64,000 nucleotides of DNA. It comes from an uncultured Bacteroidales bacterium. Lineage in GTDB: Bacteria; Bacteroidota; Bacteroidia; Bacteroidales; P3. How positions within the stretch are numbered: position 1 is the stretch's first letter; every line of letters begins with the position of its first letter. Positions 47,770 to 57,197 of the stretch are shown piece by piece. Below the pieces are notes generated by a model, which did no database searches, was not told where the DNA came from, and was given only the letters and a program-made list of their open reading frames with translations. The stretch spans positions 16,779-80,778 of the forward strand of contig CALUMK010000011.1 in the NCBI GenBank assembly GCA_944321735.1, written 5' to 3'. A program made the position numbers and the translations under genes.

Positions 47770-50253
47770 ATGAAAGTTGCATATAGCTGGCTCAAAGAAT
47801 ACGCCGATCTCGACCTGAGCGTGGACGAATGCTCGCAGCTCCTGACCGACTGCGGATTGGAAATCGATGCCATGGAAGAAGTGGAAAGCATCCGCGGCGG
47901 CCTCAAAGGTCTTGTCGTGGGCGAAGTCCTCACCTGCGAACCCCATCCCGATTCGGATCACCTGCACCTGACCAAAGTCAACATAGGCCAAGGCGAACCC
48001 TTGCCTATTGTCTGCGGCGCAGCCAACGTGGCCGCCGGGCAGAAAGTCATCGTGGCCACGATAGGCACAGTGCTTTACGACGGAGACAAAAGCTTCACGA
48101 TCAAGAAATCCAAACTCCGGGGAGCCGATTCGATGGGGATGATCTGCGCCGAAGACGAAATCGGCGTGGGCAGCAGCCACGACGGCATCATGGTCCTGCC
48201 GCCCGACACGCCGGTCGGGATGCCCGCCGCCCAGTATTTCCATTTGGAAAGCGAGACGGTCTTTGAAATCGGCTTGACCCCGAACCGTTCCGATGCCACC
48301 TCCCATATCGGTGTCGCCCGCGACCTCGTCGCCCTGGAAAATATCCGCAAGAACAAGCCTGTCAAACTGAAATACCCTTCGGTAGAAGCCTATAAAGAGG
48401 CACAAGGCCGCATCGTCGAAATCAAGGTGGAAGACACCCAGGCCTGCCCGCGTTACGCCGGGCTTTGCATCAAGAACGTCAAGGTGCAGGAATCGCCCGA
48501 ATGGCTCAAGAAACGCCTCAGCAGCGTAGGCCTCCGCCCTATCAACAACGTGGTGGACGTGACCAACTTCATCCTGATGGAAATGGGCCAGCCCATGCAC
48601 GCTTTCGATATGGCCAAAATCAAAGGAAACCAGATCGTGGTGCGCCCGGCCAAGGAAGGCGAGACGCTGACCACTTTGGACGGGGTGGAAAGGAAGCTCT
48701 CCAGCAAGAACCTGATGATCTGCAATACCGAAGAACCCATGTGCATCGCCGGGGTTTTCGGCGGCTTGGATGCCGGCGTATCGGACTCGACCACCGATGT
48801 ATTCCTGGAAAGCGCCTATTTCAACCCCACCAGCATCCGCAAGACCGCTCGCGAACACGGGCTAAACACCGATGCCTCTTTCCGCTATGAAAGAGGGGCC
48901 GACCCCGAAATCTGCATCTACGCCCTCAAACGCGCCGCCCTGCTTTTGCAGGAAGTGGCTCAAGGCGAAGTGGCTTCGGAAATCATCGACAACTATCCAG
49001 AACCCATCGCCCGCCCGGTAGCCGAATTCTCCTTGGAATACATGGACAAGCTGATCGGCGAACCCATGCAGGCCGCTGAAGTGAAACGGGTACTGGAAGC
49101 CTTGGAAATGCAGGTGGAAATGCGTTCCGATGCCGCTTCCATCGAGACGGCCTCACCGGCGCAAATCCATTACAAGGTGACCGTGCCTCTCAACAAGACC
49201 GACGTGACCCGTCCGGCCGACGTAGCCGAGGAATTCCTGCGGATCTACGGCTACAACCGGATCAATTCCACCCATCGTATTTCCTACGGGATGAGCCCCC
49301 TCCAAGGGAAAGAACCCGAACGAGTGGTGACCAAGGTTTCCGAATTCCTGAGCCACAACGGTTTCTACGAAATCATGAACAACTCGCTCTGCTCGGAAAG
49401 CTATATCGAGAAATTCCATTTGGAAAACGTGGTCAAGATGATGAACCCGCTAAGCAAGGAAATGAGCATCATGCGCACCACCTTGCTTTATGGAGGGCTG
49501 AACAGCATTGCCTATAACTTGAACCACAAGCAGAACAACCTCCGTTTCTACGAATTCGGACGGACTTATTTCTGCGTGCCGGAAGCCAGCAAGGAAGCGC
49601 CGGTGGACGAACGTTTCCGCGAAGAGAACCACCTGAGCCTCCTGCTCTGCGGCAATGAAAACGAGGAAATCTGGCAGGAAAAGCCCAAGGCTTTCGACTT
49701 CTACAGCCTCAAAGCCTACGTGGGCAGAGTCTGGAAGCTGCTTCGTCTGGATTCGTTGCGCTGCCGCACGCTCGAAGCCGAAGGCGACGAATGGAGCTAC
49801 GGCCTGCAAATCATGCTGCCAGGCAACAAGGTCGGAGTCCGCTTCGGGGAAGTGAAACCCGCCCTCTGCCAGCCATTCGATGTCAAAGTCCCTGTCTTCT
49901 ATGCGGATTTCCAATGGGACAACATCCTGTCCGCCCGGCCGGAAAAAGCCCCCGAATACAAAGAAGTGGCCCGTTTCCCCGAAGTGCGCCGCGACCTGGC
50001 CTTGCTGGTGGACAAAGACGTGAAATTCTCGCAGATAGAGACCATCGCCCGCAAGAGCGAAAAGAACCTGCTCAAAGAGGTTTCGCTGTTCGACGTCTAT
50101 GAAGGCAAGAACCTGCCCGAAGGCAAGAAATCCTACGCGGTCAGCTTCATTCTGCAAGACGAAGAGCGAACGCTCAACGACAAGCAGATTGAAAAGACAA
50201 TGGAAAAGATTCTGGCAGGACTGCAAAAGGAAACCGGCTGCACGCTCCGGTAA
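47770..50253 (+). CDS. pheT: Phenylalanine-tRNA ligase beta subunit
   Basis: 827 residues from ATG 47770 (MKVAYSWLKEYADLDL). Domains in order: tRNA-binding EMAP/Myf-like domain (about 40-155, VVGEVLTCEPHPDSDHLHLTKVNIG), B3/B4 editing domain (about 210-400), B5 domain, catalytic-like core with SIMRTTLLYGGLNSIAYNLNHKQ, and a ferredoxin-fold anticodon-binding domain at the end (ARFPEVRRDLALLVDKDVKFSQIE). It forms the alpha2-beta2 enzyme with PheS, which is not in this window. The frame is open from 47626, but the upstream part lies at the promoter. Its TAA stop is the first three bases of a 202-bp repeat. Confidence 0.97.
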   Translation: MKVAYSWLKEYADLDLSVDECSQLLTDCGLEIDAMEEVESIRGGLKGLVVGEVLTCEPHPDSDHLHLTKVNIGQGEPLPIVCGAANVAAGQKVIVATIGTVLYDGDKSFTIKKSKLRGADSMGMICAEDEIGVGSSHDGIMVLPPDTPVGMPAAQYFHLESETVFEIGLTPNRSDATSHIGVARDLVALENIRKNKPVKLKYPSVEAYKEAQGRIVEIKVEDTQACPRYAGLCIKNVKVQESPEWLKKRLSSVGLRPINNVVDVTNFILMEMGQPMHAFDMAKIKGNQIVVRPAKEGETLTTLDGVERKLSSKNLMICNTEEPMCIAGVFGGLDAGVSDSTTDVFLESAYFNPTSIRKTAREHGLNTDASFRYERGADPEICIYALKRAALLLQEVAQGEVASEIIDNYPEPIARPVAEFSLEYMDKLIGEPMQAAEVKRVLEALEMQVEMRSDAASIETASPAQIHYKVTVPLNKTDVTRPADVAEEFLRIYGYNRINSTHRISYGMSPLQGKEPERVVTKVSEFLSHNGFYEIMNNSLCSESYIEKFHLENVVKMMNPLSKEMSIMRTTLLYGGLNSIAYNLNHKQNNLRFYEFGRTYFCVPEASKEAPVDERFREENHLSLLLCGNENEEIWQEKPKAFDFYSLKAYVGRVWKLLRLDSLRCRTLEAEGDEWSYGLQIMLPGNKVGVRFGEVKPALCQPFDVKVPVFYADFQWDNILSARPEKAPEYKEVARFPEVRRDLALLVDKDVKFSQIETIARKSEKNLLKEVSLFDVYEGKNLPEGKKSYAVSFILQDEERTLNDKQIEKTMEKILAGLQKETGCTLR

Positions 50254-50453
50254 ACCCAAATCGGTCATTAGACTTTGGGGAGATTGCCCGCTTGTGTCAT
50301 GCAGCATGCTTCTCGCCTAGCCGAAGGCGTAGCGGGCTACGTCGAGGCGTAGCGAGAAACAGGATGCGGACAGAAGCGGGCAAGATGCCCGAAAGCCTCA
50401 TTTTCCCAATCAAAAACAGACACGGCGTGTCTAATGACCGGTTTGGGGTAAAC
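50251..50453. repeat. 202-bp palindromic repeat element, copy 2
   Basis: It is almost identical to copy 1 over its whole length, with inverted ends AAACCCAAATCGGTCATTAGA and TCTAATGACCGGTTTGGGGT. Differences fall mainly in the right third, where GACACGGCGTGTC makes an extra hairpin. The left end starts at the pheT stop codon. Confidence 0.85.
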
Positions 50454-50519
50454 CATCAAGGCGGATTCCATCGCCATGACGACCTAAAACAGATTCCATC
50501 AGGATTCTGTCGATACAAA

Positions 50520-50577
50520 CCCCGAAGCCTGTCCTTGCACTTCACGGAAAGCCAGGACCTGCTCCGGGGCTTTTATT
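50520..50577 (+). terminator. Intrinsic terminator downstream of pheT
   Basis: CCCCGAAGCCTGTCC (50520-50534) pairs with GGACCTGCTCCGGGG (50555-50569) at 12 of 15 positions, followed by CTTTTATT. It lies beyond the repeat element. Confidence 0.6.
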
Positions 50578-50624
50578 AAGAAGAATGCCAAATCCTATTT
50601 GCCAAAAGTATAATTTTAATCCAT

Positions 50625-53600
50625 ATGAAACGCTTATCAATCATCCTACTGGCGAGTTGTTGCCTATGCGGGCTCGCCAAAGCCGGGAACGACGAAGCCC
50701 GGCTGCTCCGATTCCCGTCCACCAACGGGCAGGAAGTGGTTTTCTCCTATGCCGGGGACCTCTACAAAGCCCCTTTGAACGGGGGCGAAGCCCAAAGGCT
50801 GACCTCCCACATCGGCTATGAGATGTTTGCCCGTTACTCGCCCGACGGAAAACAAATCGCCTTTACCGGGCAGTACGACGGCAACACCGAAGTCTATCTG
50901 ATACCTGCCCAAGGCGGGGAACCGGTTCGCCTCACCTACACCTCCACCAACAGCCGTGACGACCTCGGCGACCGCATGGGACCCAACAACATCGTCATGA
51001 CCTGGACGCCCGACGGCCAGCAAATCGTCTTCCGCAACCGTATCGGGACCGGCTATCCCGGAAAGCTCATGAAGGTGAGTCCGGACGGCGGGATGCCCGA
51101 AGCCATTCCCCTGCCGGAAGGCGGCTTCTGCAGCTATTCGCCCGATGGCAGCCAATTGGCCTACAACCGGGTCTTCCGCGAATTCCGGACGTGGAAATAC
51201 TACCGGGGCGGCATGGCCGACGACATCTGGGTTTACGACCCGGCCGCCGACACCGTGATCAACATCACCCGCAACGAGGCCCAGGACATCTTCCCGATGT
51301 GGATCGGGGATGAAATCTTCTTCCTCTCCGACCGCGACCTGACGATGAATCTCTTTGTCTATAACACCAAGACCAAGGCCACCGAGAAAGTGACCGATTT
51401 CAAGGATTACGACATCAAGTTCCCCAGCACCGACGGCAAGATCATCGTCTTTGAAAAAGGCGGTTTCCTGTTCCAGTTCGACCCGGCCACCCGGCAGTGC
51501 CAGAAAATAGAAATCCGCCTGGCCAGCGACAATATCTATGCCCGGAGCGAGCGCAAGAACGTGGCCGGAAACATCACGGCAGCCAGCCTCTCTCCCGATG
51601 GAAGCCGATTGGCGGTGACCGCCCGGGGCGAAGTCTTCGATATCCCGGCCGAGGAAGGCGTGACCCGCAACCTCAGCCGCACGCCTGGCGCCCATGAACG
51701 CAATGCGGCTTGGAGTCCCGACGGCCAATATATCGCCTATATCTCCGACCGCAGCGGTGAAACCGAACTCTATATGGAAGACCTCCGCAGCGGCGAGCTG
51801 AGCCAGCTGACCCGGGACAACGACACTTATATCCGCGACATGCAATGGAGCCCCGACAGCAAGAAGCTCCTGTACACCGACCGCGAAAACCGCATCGTCC
51901 TGGTGGATATCGCCGCCAAGAGCAAGGAAACGGTGATGCAGAACCCGGCCGCCGAATTCACCGATGTAAGCTTCTCTCCCGACAGCCGCTGGCTCACCTA
52001 CACCAAGCCGGCTTCGAATCAGATGGGGGTAGTCTATGTCTATAACTTAGACAGCAAGGAAGAATTCCCGATTACCGAAAAATGGTACCGTTCCGATTCG
52101 CCCGTGTTCAGCAGCGATGGGAAATACCTCATTTTCAATTCCGACCGCGATTACAACCCGATTTACGGCAGCATGGAATGGAACCATGTCTTCACGAAAA
52201 TGGGCGGCATCTACATCGCCCTGCTGCAAAACGACACGCCTTCTCCTTTCCTGGAAAAGGATGCCGAAGTGGAAGCACTCCAGCAACCAGCCAACAATAC
52301 CGAAAGCGGCAAGAAAAAGTCGAAAACCAAGCAGGATGAAGGCATCCGTATCGATACTGCCGGCATCCAAAGCCGTATCCTGAAACTGCCTTTGCCCGCC
52401 GGATACTACGGCAACTTCATCAGCGACGGCAACAAGATATGGTACAACCAGGATGGCGACACCCGCGTTTACGACCTGCAAAGCCAGGAAGATGCCTTGG
52501 TGGCCGAAATGACGATGATGGATGCCACACCCGATCTGGGCACCGCCCTGATCTGCCAATTCCCGAGCCAAAGGCTGTATGTGATGCCCATGCCCTCCGG
52601 CCCTGTTTCCCTGGACGAAGAGGTGCCGACCGACGACATGATAGCCCTTGTGGACTATGAACAGGAATGGCCTCAGATCTTTGATGAAGCCTGGCGGGCC
52701 TACCGCGACGGTTTCTATTTGGAAAACATGCACGGGGTGGACTGGAACGCCATCAAAGACAAATATTCCGTCCTGGTGCCTTACGCCAAGACCCGCTTGG
52801 ATCTCAACTACATCATCGGGGAAATGATCGGGGAACTGGCTTGCGGCCATGCCTACGTGAACCCGGGCGAATACGCCAAGCCGGAACGACTCCAGATGGG
52901 TCTGCTCGGTGCTGAACTGAGCCGCGACGAAAGCGGTTTCTTCCGCATCGACAAGATTATTCCCGGCGCGCCCTACAGCCAGAAGCTGCGTTCGCCCCTG
53001 ACCGAACCGGGGCTGGACGTAAAGGCTGGCGACTACATCACGGCCATCGACGGCATCCCGGTTACCGAGACAAACAATATCTACGAACTCTTGGTGGGCA
53101 AGGCCGGGGTGATGACCGAACTTTCCATCAATTCCGAACCCAAGGCGGAAGGTTCGCACAAGATCGTAGTGAGCCCGATTGCCGACGAATACCCGCTCTA
53201 CCACTACAACTGGATCCAGAACAATATCCGCAAGGTGGATTCGGCTTCCGGAGGCCGGGTCGGCTACATCTACATTCCCGACATGGGGCCGGAAGGCTTG
53301 ACCGAGTTCGCCCGCTACTTCTATCCGCAACTGGACAAGGAAGGCCTGATTATCGATGACCGGGCCAACGGGGGCGGCAATGTATCCCCGATGATTATCG
53401 AACGCCTGCTGCGTCAGCCGTACCGTTTGACGATGGGCCGGGGAACCGACCAGATCGGGACGATTCCCGATGCCACCCAATACGGTCCCAAGGTGCTTCT
53501 GATCAACAAATACTCTTCTTCCGATGGGGATTTGTTCCCGTGGAGCTTCAAAGCCAACAAGATCGGCACCATCATCGGCACCCGCAGCTGGGGCGGCATC

Positions 53601-53870
53601 ATCGGCATTTCCGGCTCGCTGCCTTACATGGACGGAACCGACATCCGCGTGCCTTTCTTCACCAATTACGATGCCAAGACCGGCCAATGGATCGTGGAAA
53701 ACCACGGGGTGGATCCGGACATCCTGATTGACAACGACCCGCTCAAGGAACAGGCCGGCATCGACCAGCAGCTCAACAAGGCCATCGAGACCGTAATGGA
53801 ACAGCTGAAGGACCGCAAGCCCTTGCCCGGCGTACCCGCCCCGCGAACCTTCAAAGATCTCGGTTTGTAG
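50625..53870 (+). CDS. Tricorn-like S41 family protease
   Basis: 1081 residues with a signal peptide (MKRLSIILLASCCLCGLAKA). The N-terminal half is two WD40/PD40-like beta-propellers with many YSPDGKQIAF, WSPDGQYIAYISD and FSPDSRWLTYT blades, up to about residue 640. A C1 helical domain, a PDZ domain (about 765-850) and the S41 protease core follow (GRVGYIYIPDMG, DDRANGGGNVSPMIIERLL, GTIIGTRSWGGIIGISG, with Ser in a RSWGG-type turn). The layout matches archaeal tricorn and its bacterial periplasmic homologues, which degrade short peptides. A UbiA-family gene starts 2 bp after its stop, so the two share a transcript. No promoter is clear; the long leader contains the repeat and a terminator. 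Confidence 0.92.
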   Translation: MKRLSIILLASCCLCGLAKAGNDEARLLRFPSTNGQEVVFSYAGDLYKAPLNGGEAQRLTSHIGYEMFARYSPDGKQIAFTGQYDGNTEVYLIPAQGGEPVRLTYTSTNSRDDLGDRMGPNNIVMTWTPDGQQIVFRNRIGTGYPGKLMKVSPDGGMPEAIPLPEGGFCSYSPDGSQLAYNRVFREFRTWKYYRGGMADDIWVYDPAADTVINITRNEAQDIFPMWIGDEIFFLSDRDLTMNLFVYNTKTKATEKVTDFKDYDIKFPSTDGKIIVFEKGGFLFQFDPATRQCQKIEIRLASDNIYARSERKNVAGNITAASLSPDGSRLAVTARGEVFDIPAEEGVTRNLSRTPGAHERNAAWSPDGQYIAYISDRSGETELYMEDLRSGELSQLTRDNDTYIRDMQWSPDSKKLLYTDRENRIVLVDIAAKSKETVMQNPAAEFTDVSFSPDSRWLTYTKPASNQMGVVYVYNLDSKEEFPITEKWYRSDSPVFSSDGKYLIFNSDRDYNPIYGSMEWNHVFTKMGGIYIALLQNDTPSPFLEKDAEVEALQQPANNTESGKKKSKTKQDEGIRIDTAGIQSRILKLPLPAGYYGNFISDGNKIWYNQDGDTRVYDLQSQEDALVAEMTMMDATPDLGTALICQFPSQRLYVMPMPSGPVSLDEEVPTDDMIALVDYEQEWPQIFDEAWRAYRDGFYLENMHGVDWNAIKDKYSVLVPYAKTRLDLNYIIGEMIGELACGHAYVNPGEYAKPERLQMGLLGAELSRDESGFFRIDKIIPGAPYSQKLRSPLTEPGLDVKAGDYITAIDGIPVTETNNIYELLVGKAGVMTELSINSEPKAEGSHKIVVSPIADEYPLYHYNWIQNNIRKVDSASGGRVGYIYIPDMGPEGLTEFARYFYPQLDKEGLIIDDRANGGGNVSPMIIERLLRQPYRLTMGRGTDQIGTIPDATQYGPKVLLINKYSSSDGDLFPWSFKANKIGTIIGTRSWGGIIGISGSLPYMDGTDIRVPFFTNYDAKTGQWIVENHGVDPDILIDNDPLKEQAGIDQQLNKAIETVMEQLKDRKPLPGVPAPRTFKDLGL

Positions 53871-53872
53871 TC

Positions 53873-54879
53873 ATGAACACCGTCGCGACATGGCTGCATA
53901 ATGCACGCTCCATTGCCTTGCCGCAAAGCATGTTGCCGGGTATCGTCGCTATCGGCATGGCTTTGCAATACGAAGGCTTTTCCGTCGGGTTCACCTTGGT
54001 GGCGCTGTTCGGTGTGATGGCTGCCCACTTGGGCATGAACCTGGCGGACGATTATTTCGACTATCAGATTGGCAGCGGTGAAAAACGGGTCCGGATGGCC
54101 TCCGAAGGCATACGGACCCGGATTGCCAAATACCCTTACCTGAGTTCGGGAGAGGCTTCGTTGAAAGAGCTGAAGATGGCTATTGTCTCGTTCTTGGGTG
54201 TTTCCATGGTGGCGGGAGCCGTCATCGTTTATGGCCGGGGAACCTTTCCGTTGTACATCGCTTTGGTGGGGGCGTTCCTCGGCATTTCCTATTCGGGTTG
54301 GCCGTTCCGTTTGGCCTACCACGGCTTGGGGGAACTCATCGTGGGACTCATGTTCGGACCCCTGTTGATGATAGGGGTGCAATATGCGGCCTGCGGTGTA
54401 CTGGATGCGCGGATTCTATTGACCAGCACGGCGATGGGGCTTTTGGTCACCAATATCCTTTACTCCCATTCGGTTTTGGACCGTCAGGCCGATGCCCGGA
54501 TGGACAAGACGACCTTGGCCTTGCTCTTGGACAAAAGGGGGACATCCTTTTCGCCTCGGCGGTGTTCAACTTCCTGCCCTTTGTCTTGGTTCTCATGGGA
54601 ACAGTCTTAGGCATGCTGCATCCGGCTTACCTCGCTGTCCTCCTCGTTTTCCCGATTGCTGTCTATCTGTGGCGTTCGCTCAAGGATTTCGTGGACGGGA
54701 TGCATACGGATATTGTCTTGAAGCCTTGGATGGGTCCGATGGGTAATTTTCCTGCCTACCGGAAAGCCGGAATCGACTGGTTCATGCTGCGCTGGCTTTT
54801 GGCGCGGAACCTGATGTCTTTCTTCGGACTTATCCTTTTGGTTGTAAATGTCGTCCTGAAAATTTGCACTTCCTTTTGA
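53873..54879 (+). pseudogene. UbiA-family prenyltransferase, frameshifted
   Basis: Two frames together give a polytopic membrane protein of about 335 residues. The first part has the prenyl-diphosphate motif NLADDYFDYQIG (the NDxxD-type site of UbiA/MenA enzymes) and DRQADARMDKTTLA as the second Asp motif. The second frame continues DILFASAVFNFLPFVLVLMGTVLG and more membrane spans, ending VVNVVLKICTSF. The break is in the G run at 54537-54541: five Gs are present and six would restore the frame. It is either a recent mutation or an assembly error. MenA-type function in menaquinone synthesis is possible but not proved. Confidence 0.8.
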
Positions 54880-54928
54880 GACGATTCCGGTCTGTCAAAG
54901 CCTTCCTTTTTTCTCAAAGTAAAAGACA

Positions 54929-55824
54929 ATGAAAATCAGACAACTTACTTATCTCGCTTCATGGTTTACCGGTGCCAGGTTCCTGGGTCGGAAACGTCCC
55001 TTGCAAACCGTGCTTTTCATTTCCGATCAATGCAACCTCAAATGCAAGCATTGTGCCGTCTATGCAAAAGAGAAGCCCAACATCATGACGTATGAGGAGA
55101 TACGGAAGGAGTTGGAATATTCGTACCGTCTGGGTTCGCGTTTCGTGGATCTGGAAGGCGGGGAAGTCATGCTTTGGAAGGATGGGGATTACCGGATTAA
55201 CGATGTGATTGATTTGGCCAAGGAGGTCGGTTTCTTTTCGGTCACGATAACGACCAATGCCCAACTGCCGTTTGCCGGTAGCCATGCCGACAGTATCTGG
55301 GTGAGCCTGGACGGGTACGGCAAATACCACGAGATGGTGCGGGCGAAGGCACTTTTGCCCGTTTGGAAAAAAATATTGCCGAATGCGGGCACAAGCATTT
55401 GAGCGTCAATATGGTGGTCAACAAATACAATTGCGATGCCGTGGAAGAGACCATCCGTTATGTCAAGGGGAATCCTGCCATTAAAAGTATCTCGATAAAT
55501 TTCTACACTCCTTTTCCCGGTTCGGAAAACCTGATGATTAGCAAGGAAAAACGTATCGAGGTCATCGACAAGGTGATTGCCATGAAAAAAGCCGGTTATC
55601 CTATCATGAATTCCGTATCCGGGCTCAAACTCATGAAGCACAACCGTTTCAAGCGACATTGCTGGGTCACGAACTTCATTTACGCCGACCATACGCGCTC
55701 CCTTTGCGCCGGGCAACAGGCGGGTATCTGCGAGGAATGCGGTCTTTGCATGGCGGGCGAAATGAACGCGGTTTTCAATTTCAAACCGGATACGCTGCTT
55801 GCCGGGTTGAACCTGCGCTTATAA
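54929..55824 (+). pseudogene. Radical SAM protein, frameshifted
   Basis: Two overlapping frames encode one radical SAM enzyme of about 300 residues. The [4Fe-4S] motif is CNLKCKHC in FISDQCNLKCKHCAVYA, followed by DLEGGEVMLW and ITTNAQLPF. After the break the second frame gives LEKNIAECGHKHLSVNMVVNK and a cysteine-rich end (CAGQQAGICEECGLC) that may bind a second cluster. The switch lies at about 55345-55350, where one more G in the AAGGC segment would restore VRAKGTFARLEKN. Substrate unknown; HpnH-like or SPASM-like enzymes are possible relatives. Confidence 0.75.
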
Positions 55825-55841
55825 GCTCCGCAAAAGCTCCT

Positions 55842-56393
55842 TCACAACTTCCCACTACAATACCCCATCTCTTCCAACCCGCACCAACCTGCGTCCCGGA
55901 TTTCACGCAAGAACAAGCGGGCGCACATTTCGGCATCATCGCCCGCACGATGATGTTGCCCGTAAGGTATCTCAAACCGGTCACAAAGATAGTCCAGACT
56001 ATTGCTCTCAAAACTATAAAGCTTACGGGCTGCACGCAAGGAACAATAATAGGACACTTCCGGCTTCTTCATGCCGTATAGTTCCAACGCGTAACAGATA
56101 CACCCTATGTCGAACGCCGCGTTATGGGCGACAAGTACAGGAATTTCCTTAAAATATTTGGATATTTCAATCCAGACTTCGGGAAACTCGGGTGAATTTT
56201 CCGTATCCTCCGGACGGATACCGTGTATCTTGGTGTTCCAATAGTTGTACACATTGCCTTGCGGACGGACAAGCCAGGAACGGGTTTCCTGCACGCTGCC
56301 ATCACGGACTACGCAAATTCCTGCCTCGCAGATAGAGGCTCGGCTACTGTTCGCCGTTTCAAAATCTATAGCTATGAAATTCAATCCTTGCAT
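55842..56393 (-). CDS. DnaQ-like 3'-5' exonuclease
   Basis: A 183-residue DEDDh exonuclease. ExoI is IAIDFETAN with Asp and Glu, ExoII is VAHNAAFDIGCICYAL, and ExoIII is HRAGDDAEMCARLF with His and Asp. The length suits a stand-alone proofreading or RNase-T-like nuclease. It faces away from the accessory gene cluster that begins at 56730. Its exact nucleic-acid substrate cannot be told from sequence. Confidence 0.9.
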   Translation of the reverse strand: MQGLNFIAIDFETANSSRASICEAGICVVRDGSVQETRSWLVRPQGNVYNYWNTKIHGIRPEDTENSPEFPEVWIEISKYFKEIPVLVAHNAAFDIGCICYALELYGMKKPEVSYYCSLRAARKLYSFESNSLDYLCDRFEIPYGQHHRAGDDAEMCARLFLREIRDAGWCGLEEMGYCSGKL

Positions 56394-56514
56394 GATTTAC
56401 CAAATATAATAGTCCAACATTCCAGCCAAGAATGAAGGTCATTGCACCCTATACATCCCGACTATCCATGTCATTTAAGAAAACGTCTTATCAGTCATTT
56501 CCTCTATATGGATA

Positions 56515-56522
56515 CAAAGTTA
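56515..56522 (-). promoter_or_regulatory. Possible -7 box (TAACTTTG) for the exonuclease
   Basis: An exact TAnnTTTG on the minus strand, 122 bp before ATG 56393. A closer TATATTTG (56401-56408) would give almost no leader. Confidence 0.4.
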
Positions 56523-56695
56523 TACCTTTCGTATGTCATATCTTGGCACAACGCCATATTTTCTCTCTTCCCACGTTTCTTAACAACGTTTTGATTCAGC
56601 CAAACATCCAATGAGAGTCACCTCACCAACAATAAGATCACCCAAGTTCGCACAATCCACCCCACCATCTGCCATAATTTGGCATTCAGGACGAG

Positions 56696-56703
56696 TACCT
56701 TTG
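56696..56703 (+). promoter_or_regulatory. -7 box (TACCTTTG) for the 56730 gene
   Basis: An exact TAnnTTTG, 27 bp before ATG 56730, so the leader is about 20 nt. Confidence 0.6.
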
Positions 56704-56729
56704 CCAAGAAAACCTGAAAAAACCGGCAA

Positions 56730-57170
56730 ATGACCTTCAAAACGCTACTTGAACAATACAGTTTCGATGAAATAGCCCCGGCGTTCAAAGCCTTATGGCA
56801 ATGGAATGCGCCAGAACAAGCCGCACGGCTCCAACTAGAAGACTGGCGGAGAATTCATCAATCACTTAAAGAAACAAAAACGACCCCATCGCACTACTAT
56901 ATCCGCCTGGGATGCCGCTGGGAAAGTTGCACGCCGATGATAGACATGAACTGTTCCGTCTATACGAAAAAAGGGAACAGCCGATGCTATCCTTTGTCGT
57001 GCCACCCTCTTTGGGCAGAAAGCATAGGCATGGAAATCGTGGTTGATAAAGACGTACAAATATCCCCGGTGGAACTGACCGCCGGTTTACTTTGGGAAAT
57101 CACTTACTATGGCGGTACAGAAGCGATGTCGAACGAGAACCAGAAACGTATTTTCAAATGCAATTCCTGA
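56730..57170 (+). CDS. Uncharacterised protein, short paralogue of the 58371/61051 family
   Basis: A 146-residue protein I cannot name with certainty; from memory it resembles DUF6557, unverified. Its start MTFKTLLEQYSFDEIAPAF parallels MTLKELFLKVDFDNIYPDL of the 61051 gene, and MEIVVDKDVQISPVELTAGLLWEITYYG parallels EIVVDDDVHLSDEEIAMYCLWELTYWG of the 58371 gene. So it equals the N-terminal domain of those longer proteins without their basic C-terminal part. No signal peptide or membrane span is seen, so it is likely cytoplasmic. It is followed after 27 bp by the DprA-like gene on the same strand, probably one operon. Confidence 0.75.
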   Translation: MTFKTLLEQYSFDEIAPAFKALWQWNAPEQAARLQLEDWRRIHQSLKETKTTPSHYYIRLGCRWESCTPMIDMNCSVYTKKGNSRCYPLSCHPLWAESIGMEIVVDKDVQISPVELTAGLLWEITYYGGTEAMSNENQKRIFKCNS

Positions 57171-57197
57171 CAGGCGACGCATCCATACTCATTGAAT

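Larger units (their letters stand above)
56394..56729. other. Divergent intergenic region
   Basis: About 335 bp, A/T-rich, with no gene or repeat that I can recognise. It holds a plus-strand promoter next to 56730 and a possible minus-strand promoter for the exonuclease. Confidence 0.5.

Noticed and set aside
52047-53705. 552-codon open frame on the minus strand
   Set aside because: It is antisense to the tricorn-like protease; no recognisable domain.
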